DNA from: Pseudooceanicola nanhaiensis
Lineage (GTDB): Bacteria; Pseudomonadota; Alphaproteobacteria; Rhodobacterales; Rhodobacteraceae
DNA length: 64,000 nucleotides
Direction: 5' to 3'
Assembly: GCF_020171315.1 (NCBI RefSeq)
Contig: NZ_JAIUZP010000011.1
Location: 97,050-161,049 of the forward strand
Position 1 is the stretch's first letter, and every line of letters begins with the position of its first letter. The notes under the pieces are model-generated. The model had not been told where the DNA came from, made no database searches, and saw only the letters and a list, made by a program, of their open reading frames with translations. Positions 48,956 through 57,837 of this stretch are shown one piece after another. The position numbers were made by a program, and so were the translations under genes.

Positions 48956-48978
48956 GCCTTTCCCGGTTGACGAGATCG

Positions 48979-49003
48979 AACGCCGCCCCCCCGGGGCGGC
49001 GTT
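48979..49003 (+). terminator. Terminator of rplS-rpmE
   Basis: Perfect 11-bp stem AACGCCGCCCC/GGGGCGGCGTT with loop CCC, 23 bases after the rpmE stop, followed by a weakly T-rich stretch. Confidence 0.85.
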
Positions 49004-49013
49004 CTGCATTTCA

Positions 49014-49024
49014 GGGGGGGGGGG
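49014..49024. repeat. Homopolymeric tract of 11 G
   Basis: Eleven consecutive G, 85 bases upstream of the permease-like gene start. Such a tract is prone to slippage and may lie in the promoter region of that gene. Confidence 0.9.
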
Positions 49025-49108
49025 CGCTGCGGGGCCCGCGATCACAAATGCCCCTGCCCTGCGGATCGGCCATTCTGCTTTCCGCATCCGTGCGTTAAGC
49101 CACCCTCC

Positions 49109-50320
49109 ATGGCCCTGACACTCCTCATCCTCGCCACCGCGATCCTCACCGGCGCGCTGCTCTGGTCGCCGCGCCTGCGCCGCTTCCCGGCCTGGACCGC
49201 GATGACGACGCCGCTGGCCTCGATCATCGGATCGGGGTTCCTCGTCCTCGGCCCGGTGCTGGAGAACGCCTACGGGCTCTGGGCCCCGCTGGTGATGGCC
49301 GCGCTCTGCCTTGCCGCCTTCGGCTTCGGCGCGGCGGTGCGCCACAACATCGCGCAGATCGGCGACAGCCCCGGCCCGTGTCCTACCCTGCGTTCCACCT
49401 CCGAGGCGCGGCTGGAGGACGTCGCCTCCGCCGCCCTCGCCTTCGCCTACATGATCTCGGTCGCCTACTACCTGAACCTGCTGGGCAGCTTCGCCACCTC
49501 GCTGACGCCCTTCGACACGCCCACGGTCAGCCGCAGCATCACGACAGCGGTCTTCCTGCTGATCCTCGTCACCGGCTGGACCCGTGGCTTTGCCCTGCTG
49601 GAACGGATGGAATATGCCAGCGTCACGCTGAAACTGGCGATCATCGCCGGTCTTCTGGCGGGGCTGCTGTGGTACGTCGGTGCGCGGGCGGCGGAGGGGG
49701 CGCTGCTGCTCAACCCCGTCACCACCAGCGGCTGGGGCGCGGTGACGCTGGCCTTCGGGCTGCTCGTCACGGTGCAGGGGTTCGAGACCTCGCGCTATCT
49801 TGGCGCGGAATACGACGCCAGGACCCGCATCCGCAGCATGACTTGGGCGCAGGGCCTCTCCACCGCGATCTACATGGTCTATATCGGCCTCATCGCCTAT
49901 GCCTTCCCGCGCACCGGCGCCGCGGTGAGCGAGACAGCGATCATCGACATGATGGCGATCGTCGCCCCCATCCTGCCGCTGATGCTGGTGGCTGCGGCGC
50001 TGGCGGCGCAATTCTCGGCCGCCGTGGCGGACACCGGCGGCTCCGGCGGGCTGCTGGCGGAACTGACGGGCAAGCGGCTCTCGCCCCGGCAGGGCTATGC
50101 GCTGCTGACGCTGGTGGGGCTCACGCTGACATGGCGCGCCGATGTCTTCCAGATCATCTCCTATGCCTCGCGCGCCTTTGCAGCCTACTACACGCTGCAA
50201 TGCCTCCTCGCGGCGCTCTCGGCCCGGCGGCAGGGCGCGGGGGCGAAAGCCGCAGGTTTCGCGGCGCTCGCGCTGCTCGGCGCGGCGATCACGCTCTTCG
50301 GGCAGCCGGTCGAGGGCTGA
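49109..50320 (+). CDS. APC-like integral membrane protein
   Basis: A 403-residue protein with about eleven hydrophobic helices. The overall pattern (TTPLASIIGSGFLVLGP at the first helices, FGLLVTVQGFETSRYLGAEY in the sixth) is like amino-acid/polyamine permeases of the APC superfamily, but it is diverged. The substrate is unknown. No clear ribosome-binding site before the ATG. It is flanked upstream by the G11 tract. Confidence 0.65.
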   Translation: MALTLLILATAILTGALLWSPRLRRFPAWTAMTTPLASIIGSGFLVLGPVLENAYGLWAPLVMAALCLAAFGFGAAVRHNIAQIGDSPGPCPTLRSTSEARLEDVASAALAFAYMISVAYYLNLLGSFATSLTPFDTPTVSRSITTAVFLLILVTGWTRGFALLERMEYASVTLKLAIIAGLLAGLLWYVGARAAEGALLLNPVTTSGWGAVTLAFGLLVTVQGFETSRYLGAEYDARTRIRSMTWAQGLSTAIYMVYIGLIAYAFPRTGAAVSETAIIDMMAIVAPILPLMLVAAALAAQFSAAVADTGGSGGLLAELTGKRLSPRQGYALLTLVGLTLTWRADVFQIISYASRAFAAYYTLQCLLAALSARRQGAGAKAAGFAALALLGAAITLFGQPVEG

Positions 50321-50444
50321 TCCCGTCGCGCCAATGCCACAGGGGCGGGTTTTCCCGGCAACACCGCTTCCCTTGGGGGACGCCACAACATATGGTGGCG
50401 GGAAACAAATGACCCGCGATAACAGTCGGGGGAAGGACCGGGCC

Positions 50445-51254
50445 ATGGCACATATCATCGTCGTCGGAAACGAAAAGGGCGGAGCGGGGAAATCCACCGT
50501 CTCCATGCATGTCGCCACCGCGCTTGCCCGGATGGGCCACAAGATCGCGGCGCTCGACCTCGACCTGCGCCAGAAGACCGTGGGCCGCTATGTCACCAAC
50601 CGCATCGCCTACCTCGAGCGGGAAGGCGTAACCCTGCCCTCGCCCGAGTATCACGATCTGCCGCAGGTGGATCAGTCTGAACTGCGCCCGGGCGAGAACA
50701 TCTACGATCACCGCCTCTCTGCCGCGGTCTCTGCCCTCGAGGCAGAAAACGACTTCATCCTGATCGACTGCCCCGGCTCGCACACCCGCCTGAGCCAGGT
50801 GGCACATTCGCTGGCCGATACGCTGATCACGCCGCTGAACGACAGCTTCGTCGACTTCGACCTGCTGGCCCATGTGGACAACGACGGCGAAAAGATCCTC
50901 GGCCCCTCGGTCTATTCCGAAATGGTCTGGAACGCCCGCCAGCTGCGCGCGCAGGCCGGGCTCAAGCCGATCGACTGGGTCGTGCTGCGCAACCGCCTCG
51001 GCGCCCAGCAGATGGTGAACAAGAAGAAGATGGAAGACGCGCTTGCGCGGCTCTCCAAGCGGATCGGCTTCCGCCTCGCCCCCGGCTTCTCCGAGCGGGT
51101 CATCTTCCGCGAGCTCTTCCCCCGCGGCCTGACCCTGCTCGACCTGAAGGACGTGGGCGTCCAGCAGCTCAACATCTCCAACATCGCCGCCCGCCAGGAG
51201 CTGCGCGACCTGATCAAGGCCCTCGACCTGCCCGGCGTCACCGTCGACTTCTGA
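50445..51254 (+). CDS. mipZ: Division-plane positioning ATPase MipZ
   Basis: A ParA/MinD-superfamily ATPase that forms a gradient from ParB-bound poles and keeps FtsZ at mid-cell in alphaproteobacteria. The 269-residue protein has the deviant Walker A KGGAGKST (residues 11-18) after the N-terminal IIVVGNE, ALDLDLRQKT, and DCPGSHT (Walker B region). The start at 50445 follows GGAAGGA; the frame is open upstream but without homology. Followed by two kinds of dispersed repeat. Confidence 0.93.
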   Translation: MAHIIVVGNEKGGAGKSTVSMHVATALARMGHKIAALDLDLRQKTVGRYVTNRIAYLEREGVTLPSPEYHDLPQVDQSELRPGENIYDHRLSAAVSALEAENDFILIDCPGSHTRLSQVAHSLADTLITPLNDSFVDFDLLAHVDNDGEKILGPSVYSEMVWNARQLRAQAGLKPIDWVVLRNRLGAQQMVNKKKMEDALARLSKRIGFRLAPGFSERVIFRELFPRGLTLLDLKDVGVQQLNISNIAARQELRDLIKALDLPGVTVDF

Positions 51255-51263
51255 GCCTTCATC

Positions 51264-51315
51264 TTTCCCGAAATACTCCGGGGGAGTCGCGGAACGCGAC
51301 GGGGGCAGCGCCCCC
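51264..51315 (+). repeat. Stop-codon-associated double-hairpin repeat, copy 2
   Basis: TTTCCCGAAATACTCCGGGG, then GTCGCGGAACGCGAC (hairpin) and GGGGGCAGCGCCCCC (hairpin). It starts 10 bases after the mipZ stop, in the same orientation. The second hairpin is identical to that of the 45754 copy; the first hairpin has a different sequence but the same plan. Confidence 0.75.
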
Positions 51316-51353
51316 AACCGCCCCCAAGACCCGCGCTGCCCTCCCGGCGCCCC

Positions 51354-51500
51354 CCGGAATTTTCAAAAATTCCGGTCCGGAAAATTCGAATTTTCCGGGG
51401 TCCACCGCCTGCAAAGAACCACCTCCCCCTCCACATCCCCTCCAAAATTCTTCGAAGACTCTTCGGGGGGAATTTTGGGAAGAATTTTCAAAAATTCTTC
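51354..51500. repeat. Cluster of four AT-rich palindromes between mipZ and decarboxylase
   Basis: CCGGAATTTT-CA-AAAATTCCGG (51354-51375); CCGGAAAATTC and complement, 22-bp perfect (51377-51398); CCAAAATTC...GAATTTTGG (51442-51478); GAAGAATTTT-CA-AAAATTCTTC (51479-51500). The first is the exact reverse complement of 1455-1476. The second contains the 32976-32995 palindrome. They fill most of the 304-base gap before the decarboxylase gene. Confidence 0.85.
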
Positions 51501-51558
51501 CTCTCCCGGCCGCACCCTCGGCGTGGTACCCAAACCCGGTCACGACAGGGAGGACGCG

Positions 51559-52968
51559 ATGCGCTGGACAGATTTTCCGAAGTGGGGCCGATGGATGGCC
51601 GATTGGGCCGCGGGCTATCACGCGGGCCTGCGCGACCGCCCGGTGCGCGCCCGTTCCACCCCCGGCGCCGTGCTGGCCGCCCTGCCCGCCCATGCCCCCG
51701 AGGCGCCTGAGCCGATGGAACAGGTGATCGCGGACTTCGAATCCCTCGTCGTCCCCGGCATCACCCATTGGCAGCACCCCCGGTTCTTCGCCTATTTCCC
51801 CTCCAACGCCTCCCCGGCCGCGGTGCTGGCCGACACGCTGATCGCGGCCATGTCGCCGCAATGCATGCTCTGGCAGACCTCCCCGGCCGCGACCGAGATG
51901 GAAACCCGGATGATGGAGTGGCTGCGCGACGCCATCGCCCTGCCCGGGGACTTCCACGGCGTGATCCAGGACAGCGCCTCCACCGCCACGCTGGCGGCCG
52001 TGCTGGTGATGCGGGAGCGCGCGCTCGACTGGGCCGGAAACCAGCAGGGGCTCGGCGCCCATGCTCCGGTGCGCATCTACTGCTCGGGCGAGGTGCACAC
52101 CTCCGTCGACCGGGCGATCTGGGTCGCGGGCATCGGCTCGGACAACCTGCGCCGCATCCCGACGCAGGGCCCGACCCGGGCCATGGACCCCGCCGCCCTG
52201 CGGGCCGCCATCGCCGAGGACCGCGCGGCGGGCCTGATCCCTGCGGGCATCATCGGCTCGACCGGGGGCACCTCCACCGGCGGCTCCGACGACATCGCGG
52301 CCCTGGCCGACATCGCCGAGGCCGAGGGCCTCTTCCTCCACGTGGATGCCGCATGGGCGGGCTCGGCGATGATCTGCGAGGAGTTCCGTCCCCTCTGGGC
52401 CGGGGTGGAGCGCGCGGATTCGGTCGTCTTCAACCCTCACAAGTGGCTGGGCGTGCAGTTCGACTGCTCGGCCCATTTCATCCGCTCGCCCGAGGACCTG
52501 ACCCGCACGCTGGCCTATCGGCCCGAGTTCCTGAAGACCCACGGCGCGGACGGGATCATCAATTACTCCGAGTGGTCGGTGCCGCTGGGGCGGCGCTTCC
52601 GGGCGCTGAAGCTGTGGTTCCTGCTGCGCGCCTACGGGCTGGAGGCCCTGCGCGGCATGATCCGCAACCACGTCACCTGGTCGCAGGCGCTCTGCGAGGG
52701 GCTGCGGGGCGAGCCGGATTTCACCATCGTGACCGAGCCGGTGCTGTCGCTTTTCACCTTCCGCTACACGCCGGAGGGCGCGGGCGATCTCGATGCGCTG
52801 AACCAGCGGCTGGTGCAGGCGATCAACGACGACGGGCGGATTTACCTGACCCAGACGCAGGTGGCGGATGGCATCGCGCTCCGCTTCCAGGCCGGGCAAT
52901 GGGATTGCACCGAGGCGGATGTGATCCTCGCCGGTGAGGTGATCCGGGAGATCGCGCGGGGGCTGTGA
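51559..52968 (+). CDS. Group II PLP-dependent amino-acid decarboxylase
   Basis: A 469-residue decarboxylase of the aromatic-L-amino-acid/DOPA decarboxylase family. PLP lysine K295 is in NPHKWLG; HVDAAWAGSA binds the pyridine nitrogen; HWQHPRFFAYFPSN is the characteristic N-terminal substrate stretch. Substrates such as tyrosine, tryptophan, DOPA or phenylalanine are possible, and the product would be an amine. The start at 51559 follows AGGGAGGA. It stands alone between repeats. Confidence 0.88.
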   Translation: MRWTDFPKWGRWMADWAAGYHAGLRDRPVRARSTPGAVLAALPAHAPEAPEPMEQVIADFESLVVPGITHWQHPRFFAYFPSNASPAAVLADTLIAAMSPQCMLWQTSPAATEMETRMMEWLRDAIALPGDFHGVIQDSASTATLAAVLVMRERALDWAGNQQGLGAHAPVRIYCSGEVHTSVDRAIWVAGIGSDNLRRIPTQGPTRAMDPAALRAAIAEDRAAGLIPAGIIGSTGGTSTGGSDDIAALADIAEAEGLFLHVDAAWAGSAMICEEFRPLWAGVERADSVVFNPHKWLGVQFDCSAHFIRSPEDLTRTLAYRPEFLKTHGADGIINYSEWSVPLGRRFRALKLWFLLRAYGLEALRGMIRNHVTWSQALCEGLRGEPDFTIVTEPVLSLFTFRYTPEGAGDLDALNQRLVQAINDDGRIYLTQTQVADGIALRFQAGQWDCTEADVILAGEVIREIARGL

Positions 52969-53078
52969 CGCGGGGCGGGCCGTTAGCGGCGCTGCATGGT
53001 AGAGGTTCGCCTTTGTGCCCGATCCCGCCTCTTTCTCAGGGGAATGGCGCCAAGTCCGCCCCCTGCCCCTCGCGCGGA

Positions 53079-53221
53079 GCCGCGCATTGCCGGCGCGCGC
53101 GGGGGCGATCCGAAGCTCTCTGGCGAGCAGTTTATCCCAGCCAAGCTTGTCGTGTCCCATCGAGGGACCGCCCAGCCTCGCCAAATCGCCGCCGCGTGGG
53201 GGCGCGCCGGCGATGCGCGGC
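53079..53221. repeat. Long imperfect palindrome, 143 bp
   Basis: Arms GCCGCGCATTGCCGGCGCG (53079-53097) and CGCGCCGGCGATGCGCGGC (53203-53221) match at 18 of 19 positions. Additional inner pairs GGCGAT/ATCGCC and GGCGAG/CTCGCC are placed symmetrically. It lies between the decarboxylase and iron locus, where no gene is convincing (52969-53354). It resembles a small non-autonomous element. Confidence 0.55.
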
Positions 53222-53290
53222 GGCCTGCGGCCTTGTCCCGCGCGGGTGATCGTCCAAGCCGTTCTTTGAGCCGTTCCTTGGCGCCCAATG

Positions 53291-53316
53291 AAAAAGGCCG
53301 CCCAATGAGGGCGGCC
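53291..53316 (-). terminator. Terminator of the iron operon
   Basis: GGCCGCCC/GGGCGGCC stem with loop AATGA; on the minus strand it is followed by TTTTT. It lies just after the DUF1513 stop. Confidence 0.8.
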
Positions 53317-53354
53317 CTTCTAGATCATGGGGCGAAGCAGCCTCACCCCCGCCG

Positions 53355-54437
53355 TCACCCGATCCGCACCAGGTGGTTGTCCCACTGCATCTCGGAGGCC
53401 GCCTGCCAGTCGCTGCGGCCGCTGCCGGTGTCATATCCGATCACATGGCCGATGCCCGAGGTGATGACGAAGCCCCCGGCCCCGCAGGACAGCCCGCAGG
53501 CATCCGCCTCGGCCACCTGCTCCACCAGCGCGCCCGTCGCCGTGTCGAAGATCTGCACCAGCCCGCCCCGGGGCGAGGAGATCGCGGCGCGGGTCCCGGC
53601 GGCATCCATGGCGACAGAGCCCGCGTAGCCCTGCATCGCGTCATGCATCGGCCCCTCGGCCATGGCCAGCAGGGGCTCTTGCCCCTCGCGGTGCAGCCCC
53701 AGCAGCGCGGGCGCCTCGTATTCGTCGCCCTGCCACTGCATCGCGAAGGCCACCAGACCGTCGTCCGACAGCGCGAGGTGGCGGATCGAGTTCAGGTGCA
53801 TCTCCTCCGGCAGCTCCATCTGGCTGCGGATCGACCCGGCGGCGCTCATGTAGGTCAGGTTCGGGCGCATCACCGGCAGGTTCAGCTTGGCCCGGCCCGC
53901 GTCCGGGTGGGTCTCGATCCCGCCGTTGGCCACCACGAAGGAGCCGTCCGGCAGGCGCAGGATGTCATGCGGCCCCACCCCGCCCGAGGGCACCTCGTCC
54001 ACGCGGCTATAGCCGGATGCCACGTCCCAGACGCCGATCACGCCCTGCCCCGCCTCGTAGTCGTTCTCGGGCGTGAAGAGCAGTGCGCCATCAGCGGAAA
54101 ACGCACCGTGGCCGTAGAAATGCCGCCCCTCGGGGCTGTCGAGCCGCGCCGCGATCTGGCCCGAGCGGCAATCGACCACCAGGGCGAAGGTGCCGGGACG
54201 GCGGGCAAAGGCCACGGCCTCGGGGCGGGTCGGATGGGCGGCGGCGGCATGGCCGCGCGCGGGCAGCGGCTGCTGGAAGAGCACCTGCCCGCGCGCGTCC
54301 AGACCGCAGAGGCGATAGGCCCCGTCGGGCGCGCGCGCGGCGGAGAGGAAGGCGGGATCGCCCGCCTCGGCCCAGGTGGGCGTGGGCAATGCGCCCGCGG
54401 CCAGCATCCCGGCCAGGAAAGTCCGGCGAGAGGTCAT
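53355..54437 (-). CDS. DUF1513-domain exported protein
   Basis: A 360-residue protein with a twin-arginine-type signal (MTSRRTFLAGMLAAGALP, cut after TWA). The beta-propeller-like body includes GHGAFSADGALLFTPENDY and GVGPHDILRLPDGSFVVANGG, typical of DUF1513. The family is almost always found next to imelysin and di-heme DUF1111 genes. Its start is 1 base after the imelysin stop. A role in periplasmic iron handling is inferred from context. Confidence 0.85.
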   Translation of the reverse strand: MTSRRTFLAGMLAAGALPTPTWAEAGDPAFLSAARAPDGAYRLCGLDARGQVLFQQPLPARGHAAAAHPTRPEAVAFARRPGTFALVVDCRSGQIAARLDSPEGRHFYGHGAFSADGALLFTPENDYEAGQGVIGVWDVASGYSRVDEVPSGGVGPHDILRLPDGSFVVANGGIETHPDAGRAKLNLPVMRPNLTYMSAAGSIRSQMELPEEMHLNSIRHLALSDDGLVAFAMQWQGDEYEAPALLGLHREGQEPLLAMAEGPMHDAMQGYAGSVAMDAAGTRAAISSPRGGLVQIFDTATGALVEQVAEADACGLSCGAGGFVITSGIGHVIGYDTGSGRSDWQAASEMQWDNHLVRIG

Positions 54438-54438
54438 G

Positions 54439-55464
54439 TCAGTCTCCATCCAGCGCGTTGAACCCGGCACCCACGCCGAGGCGGGCGCCGATGTTGGCCG
54501 CCTCCTGTTCCCGGATATGGTCGATGGCCTGTTGCAGGATCTCGACCCGCAGCCGGCCCGAGGGATCATCCACCCCTGCAAAGATCGGATCGTCCAGATC
54601 GGCGGCAAGGTCCTGCGCGGTCTGGAAGCCCTCGTCCACCTGCGCCAGCAACTCGGCATCATCGCCCGAGAGCCGCTCCCCCAGATCGCGAAGCGCGGCG
54701 AGCGACAGCTCCACATGGCGGAGCGAACGGCCGGAGCGACGCGCCTCGGCCCGGGTGGCACGGGGGCGGTCGAAGGTGCCCATCGGCCGCCCGAGGCGGG
54801 TGTCAGAGGTGAATTGCAACCCCTGCGACAGGGCGCCGAATAGTTCGCCCAGCACCTCGTCCTCGTCCCGATAGGGGCCGGAGGGCGGCGGCAGCAGGTA
54901 GCCCGCCCATGTCTCGTGCCAGTCGCTCGCGATTGCCAGCGTGGTGCGCTCGATGTCGCCAGTCATGGCGCGGATGAGGGCACAGCGGTACGCTGGCGTG
55001 CCCATCCCGGTGAATTGGTCGTCGTAGAGCATGTATTCCAGCGCGTAGAAGCCCTGCGCCGCGATGGAGACCTGCGTGAAGTCCTCGGCGTTTTCGACCG
55101 CCGGGTCGCTGTCGGCGATCAGCGCCGAGAGCGCCTTGGGCGTGGCGCCCCGGCTGTCAGGCCAGAAGGCGAGCGAGAAGGCGCGGTTGTCGGCCTCCGT
55201 CGGGCCGAAGCGCAGGTGGCTGGCGGAAATCCAGGCGTCGAAGGCCGCGCCCCATGCCTCTTTCAGGGCGGGCCCGGGGGTGCAATCGGCCAGCGCCGCC
55301 GCATCCAGCGCCTCGGAGGCCTCGGCGAGCGCGTCGAAGCGCGGCAGGATGTGGTTCTCGACCACGTCGGTCACCGTCGCGTCGAACTCTCCGGCCTGCC
55401 CTGCCCCCGGCGGCATCAGCACGAAGGCCAGCGGGATCAGGGCGGTGCGGAGGGGACGTCGCAT
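54439..55464 (-). CDS. Imelysin-family protein lacking the GxHxxE histidine
   Basis: A 341-residue exported protein (signal peptide ends GAGQAGE) of the imelysin (M75-like) superfamily. The diagnostic GxHxxE motif reads GFYALE (138-143), so the histidine is replaced by tyrosine. This is the second imelysin of the locus and differs from the one at 57838. Start overlaps the DUF1111 stop by one base (TAATG). Confidence 0.85.
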   Translation of the reverse strand: MRRPLRTALIPLAFVLMPPGAGQAGEFDATVTDVVENHILPRFDALAEASEALDAAALADCTPGPALKEAWGAAFDAWISASHLRFGPTEADNRAFSLAFWPDSRGATPKALSALIADSDPAVENAEDFTQVSIAAQGFYALEYMLYDDQFTGMGTPAYRCALIRAMTGDIERTTLAIASDWHETWAGYLLPPPSGPYRDEDEVLGELFGALSQGLQFTSDTRLGRPMGTFDRPRATRAEARRSGRSLRHVELSLAALRDLGERLSGDDAELLAQVDEGFQTAQDLAADLDDPIFAGVDDPSGRLRVEILQQAIDHIREQEAANIGARLGVGAGFNALDGD

Positions 55465-57041
55465 TAAAGGCTCTCCAGGAAGCGGATCAGGGCGGCACGG
55501 TCGGGCGCGGGCATCGAGACGACGGCATCGCGGGCGGCCTGTGCCTCGCCCCCATGCCACAGGATCGCCTCCAGAATCGAGCGTGCCCGCCCGTCATGCA
55601 GGAAATAGGCGTGGCCGGAGACGCGCTCGGTCAGACCGATGCCCCAGAGCGGCGCGGTGCGCCATTCGCGGCCCGTGGCGCGGGCCTCGGGGCGGTTGTC
55701 GGCCAGACCTTCGCCCATGTCGTGCAGCAGCAGGTCGGAATAGGGCCAGATCAGCTGGAAGCTCTGCTCCGGGCGGCCCTGCATCCGGTGGGTGACGAAT
55801 TTCGGCACGTGGCAGGACTGGCAGTTGACGGAGTAGAAGACCTCCTTGCCGCGCAGCACCTCCGGGTCGTCCAGATCGACGCGCTCCGGCACCGCGAGGT
55901 TGCGGGAGTAGAAGGTCACGAGGTCGAGGCCGGTCTCGTCGATCTCGAAGCCGCCCTTGTCCATGTCCCGCCCGTCCGGCGCCTCGCGGCAGCCCGCCTG
56001 CAGGTCGGTGCATTCGCCGTAGGCCCCGGTGAAGAGCGGGTTGGAAATGCCAATGTCCCCGTCAAAGGCGGCGGCGGACTGGTGGCGGATCGTGGGCGCG
56101 CCGGCCTTGAGCCCGAAGCGGCCCAGCATCGGCAGATCGAATTCGACCGAGCGCACGACATTCGCGCGGCCCGAGATGCCATCGCCATCGGCATCGTCCG
56201 GATCGGCGTGGGCAAGGATATCCTCGACCGGGATCGCCTCCAGCAGGCCAAGGCCGATCATCTGCGGTGCAACCCGGGGGCTGAGCATCACGTCCGCGGC
56301 CATCGGGCCATAGCCGAGGTCCTCGACCCGGTAGGTCGGCTTGCGCAGGCTGGCGCTTTCGCCATCGGAGAGGGAGACGGGGATCTCCTCGTAGTCGATC
56401 CGCATCTGCCCCTCGGCGGGCAGCCCGGCAAGGGAGAAGTCCTGCAACTGGGTGCCGTAGTGCGGCTCGGGCGCGGTGGCGATGAAGTCCTCGATCTCGG
56501 CCTCCTCCGGGCCACCGGGGACCGAGACGCGCAGGAACATCGACACGTTGCTGTCGGTCGGCCCCTCGGGCGGATGGCCGCGGCCGTCCTTCAGGTGGCA
56601 CCGCTGACAGGAGCGCGCGTTGTAAAGCGGCCCCAGCCCGTCCGACGCGAGGGTCGAGGACGGGGCGGAGACCCAGATTTTCTTGAAGAGCCCGTTGCCG
56701 ACCTTGAAGTCGAGTTCGCCCTCGAAGCTGATGTTGCCGGAGGGCTGCGAGAAGGCATCGGCGTTCTGGCGCAACCGCACGGAGGCGGCGCCACCGGGCA
56801 GGGCCTCGAATTTCTCGGGATTGGAGAAATCGGTGGTGGGCGCGGTCACCTCGGCGATGCGGGCGCGTTCATCCTCGCTGCGCGGCTGGATGTCGAGGTG
56901 CAGATCCTCGAGCGCGACACCGGCGGCGACATGCGCCGCATCCTTGGCATGGGCCCCCGCCCCGCCGGTGACGGCGAGGGCGGCGGCAAACGTGGCTGCA
57001 AGCGCGGAAGGCTTACTCGGCTTCGTCCATCGTAGAGGCAT
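55464..57041 (-). CDS. Di-heme DUF1111 oxidoreductase (putative peroxidase)
   Basis: A 525-residue exported c-type cytochrome with two heme motifs, CQRCH (C145, C148, H149) and CQSCH in the C-terminal half. The pattern ([47 protein letters not shown]) is that of DUF1111 'thiol oxidoreductase'/peroxidase proteins. These accompany imelysins and probably oxidise or reduce iron or peroxide in the periplasm. The start at 57041 gives a signal peptide ([19 protein letters not shown]). It overlaps the bfr 3' end by 29 bases. Confidence 0.88.
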   Translation of the reverse strand: MPLRWTKPSKPSALAATFAAALAVTGGAGAHAKDAAHVAAGVALEDLHLDIQPRSEDERARIAEVTAPTTDFSNPEKFEALPGGAASVRLRQNADAFSQPSGNISFEGELDFKVGNGLFKKIWVSAPSSTLASDGLGPLYNARSCQRCHLKDGRGHPPEGPTDSNVSMFLRVSVPGGPEEAEIEDFIATAPEPHYGTQLQDFSLAGLPAEGQMRIDYEEIPVSLSDGESASLRKPTYRVEDLGYGPMAADVMLSPRVAPQMIGLGLLEAIPVEDILAHADPDDADGDGISGRANVVRSVEFDLPMLGRFGLKAGAPTIRHQSAAAFDGDIGISNPLFTGAYGECTDLQAGCREAPDGRDMDKGGFEIDETGLDLVTFYSRNLAVPERVDLDDPEVLRGKEVFYSVNCQSCHVPKFVTHRMQGRPEQSFQLIWPYSDLLLHDMGEGLADNRPEARATGREWRTAPLWGIGLTERVSGHAYFLHDGRARSILEAILWHGGEAQAARDAVVSMPAPDRAALIRFLESL

Positions 57042-57498
57042 TGAGCTGGGCATATTTCTCGGGGCCGATCTTCTCCAGCAGGTCAAGCTGGGTTTCGAGG
57101 AAGTCGATATGGCCTTCCTCGTCCATCAGCAACTCTTCGAAGAGCTTCATGGACACGTAGTCACCGGCCGTGTTGCAGTATTCCCGGGCTTCCTTGTAGA
57201 GCGCGGCGGCCTCCTGCTCGGCGGCGAGGTCGGCTTCCAGCGTCTCCTTGGGGGTCTGCCCGATGCGGAGCGGGTCGAGTTTCTGAAGGTTCGGATGCCC
57301 TTCAAGGAAGAGGATGCGCTGGATCAGCTTGTCCGCGTGGTTCATCTCTTCGATGCTTTCCTCGCGGCTCTTGCTGGCCATGTGGCCGAGGCCCCAGTCA
57401 TCCTGCAGGCGGTAGTGGAGCCAGTACTGGCTCACGGCAGTCAACTCACTTCTGAGCGCCGTGTTGAGATACTCGATAACCTTCGGATCGCCTTTCAT
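57013..57498 (-). CDS. bfr: Bacterioferritin
   Basis: Iron-storage protein of 161 residues. The di-iron ferroxidase site is complete: E18, E51, H54, E93, E126 and H129 by family alignment; M52 is the heme ligand. It forms a 24-mer shell that stores ferric iron and may hold heme. GGAGACC lies upstream of the start. It is followed directly by the di-heme gene and preceded by bfd, whose 3' end it overlaps by 53 bases. Confidence 0.95.
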   Translation of the reverse strand: MKGDPKVIEYLNTALRSELTAVSQYWLHYRLQDDWGLGHMASKSREESIEEMNHADKLIQRILFLEGHPNLQKLDPLRIGQTPKETLEADLAAEQEAAALYKEAREYCNTAGDYVSMKLFEELLMDEEGHIDFLETQLDLLEKIGPEKYAQLNASTMDEAE

Positions 57499-57739
57499 CG
57501 GAGGTCTCCTCTGTTGCCGGCCTGCGCAGGCCACGCAGTTGCATTGGAACCTCAAAGTTGTCGTTCTTGCGCATGGTTGCAAGGAAAAGTGGCATGCAAC
57601 CGCCGCAATCCGCGGCCTTGCCCAAGGCGCGGTAGACTTTGCCCGGGGTGACGATGGTTTCGGCATCGGAGGCGCGCATCCAGTCGATGGCGGCGTTGAT
57701 GTCCTTGTCCGAGATGTTCTGGCAGTGGCAAACGATCAT
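57446..57739 (-). CDS. bfd: Bacterioferritin-associated ferredoxin with C-terminal extension
   Basis: A [2Fe-2S] protein that reduces bacterioferritin to release iron. C4, C6, C45 and C48 (VCHCQN and DCGGCM) are the cluster ligands. The usual length is 60-75 residues, but the frame runs for 97, and the last ~18 codons overlap the bfr start region. The extension is basic and unstructured-looking. It might be read only because no stop occurs, or it might be a coupling device for bfr. Confidence 0.88.
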   Translation of the reverse strand: MIVCHCQNISDKDINAAIDWMRASDAETIVTPGKVYRALGKAADCGGCMPLFLATMRKNDNFEVPMQLRGLRRPATEETSDERRSEGYRVSQHGAQK

Positions 57740-57777
57740 CGCTGCGGTCCAATGGCATTCGTGGCTCTGGGGTGGCA

Positions 57778-57796
57778 CGGGCCCCGCGAGGGCCCG
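57778..57796 (-). terminator. GC hairpin between irpA and bfd
   Basis: Perfect 7-bp stem CGGGCCC/GGGCCCG with loop CGCGA, in the 98-base gap after the irpA stop. No T-tract follows, so it may partly end or stabilise the upstream transcript. Confidence 0.45.
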
Positions 57797-57837
57797 CACC
57801 GGGTGTCAGGGTCCAGCGCGGAACGCCGGGGGGCGCG

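Noticed and set aside
51259..53184. 641-codon minus-strand ORF opposite the decarboxylase
   Set aside because: Antisense shadow of a motif-complete PLP decarboxylase; composition is repetitive Gly/Arg/Ala.
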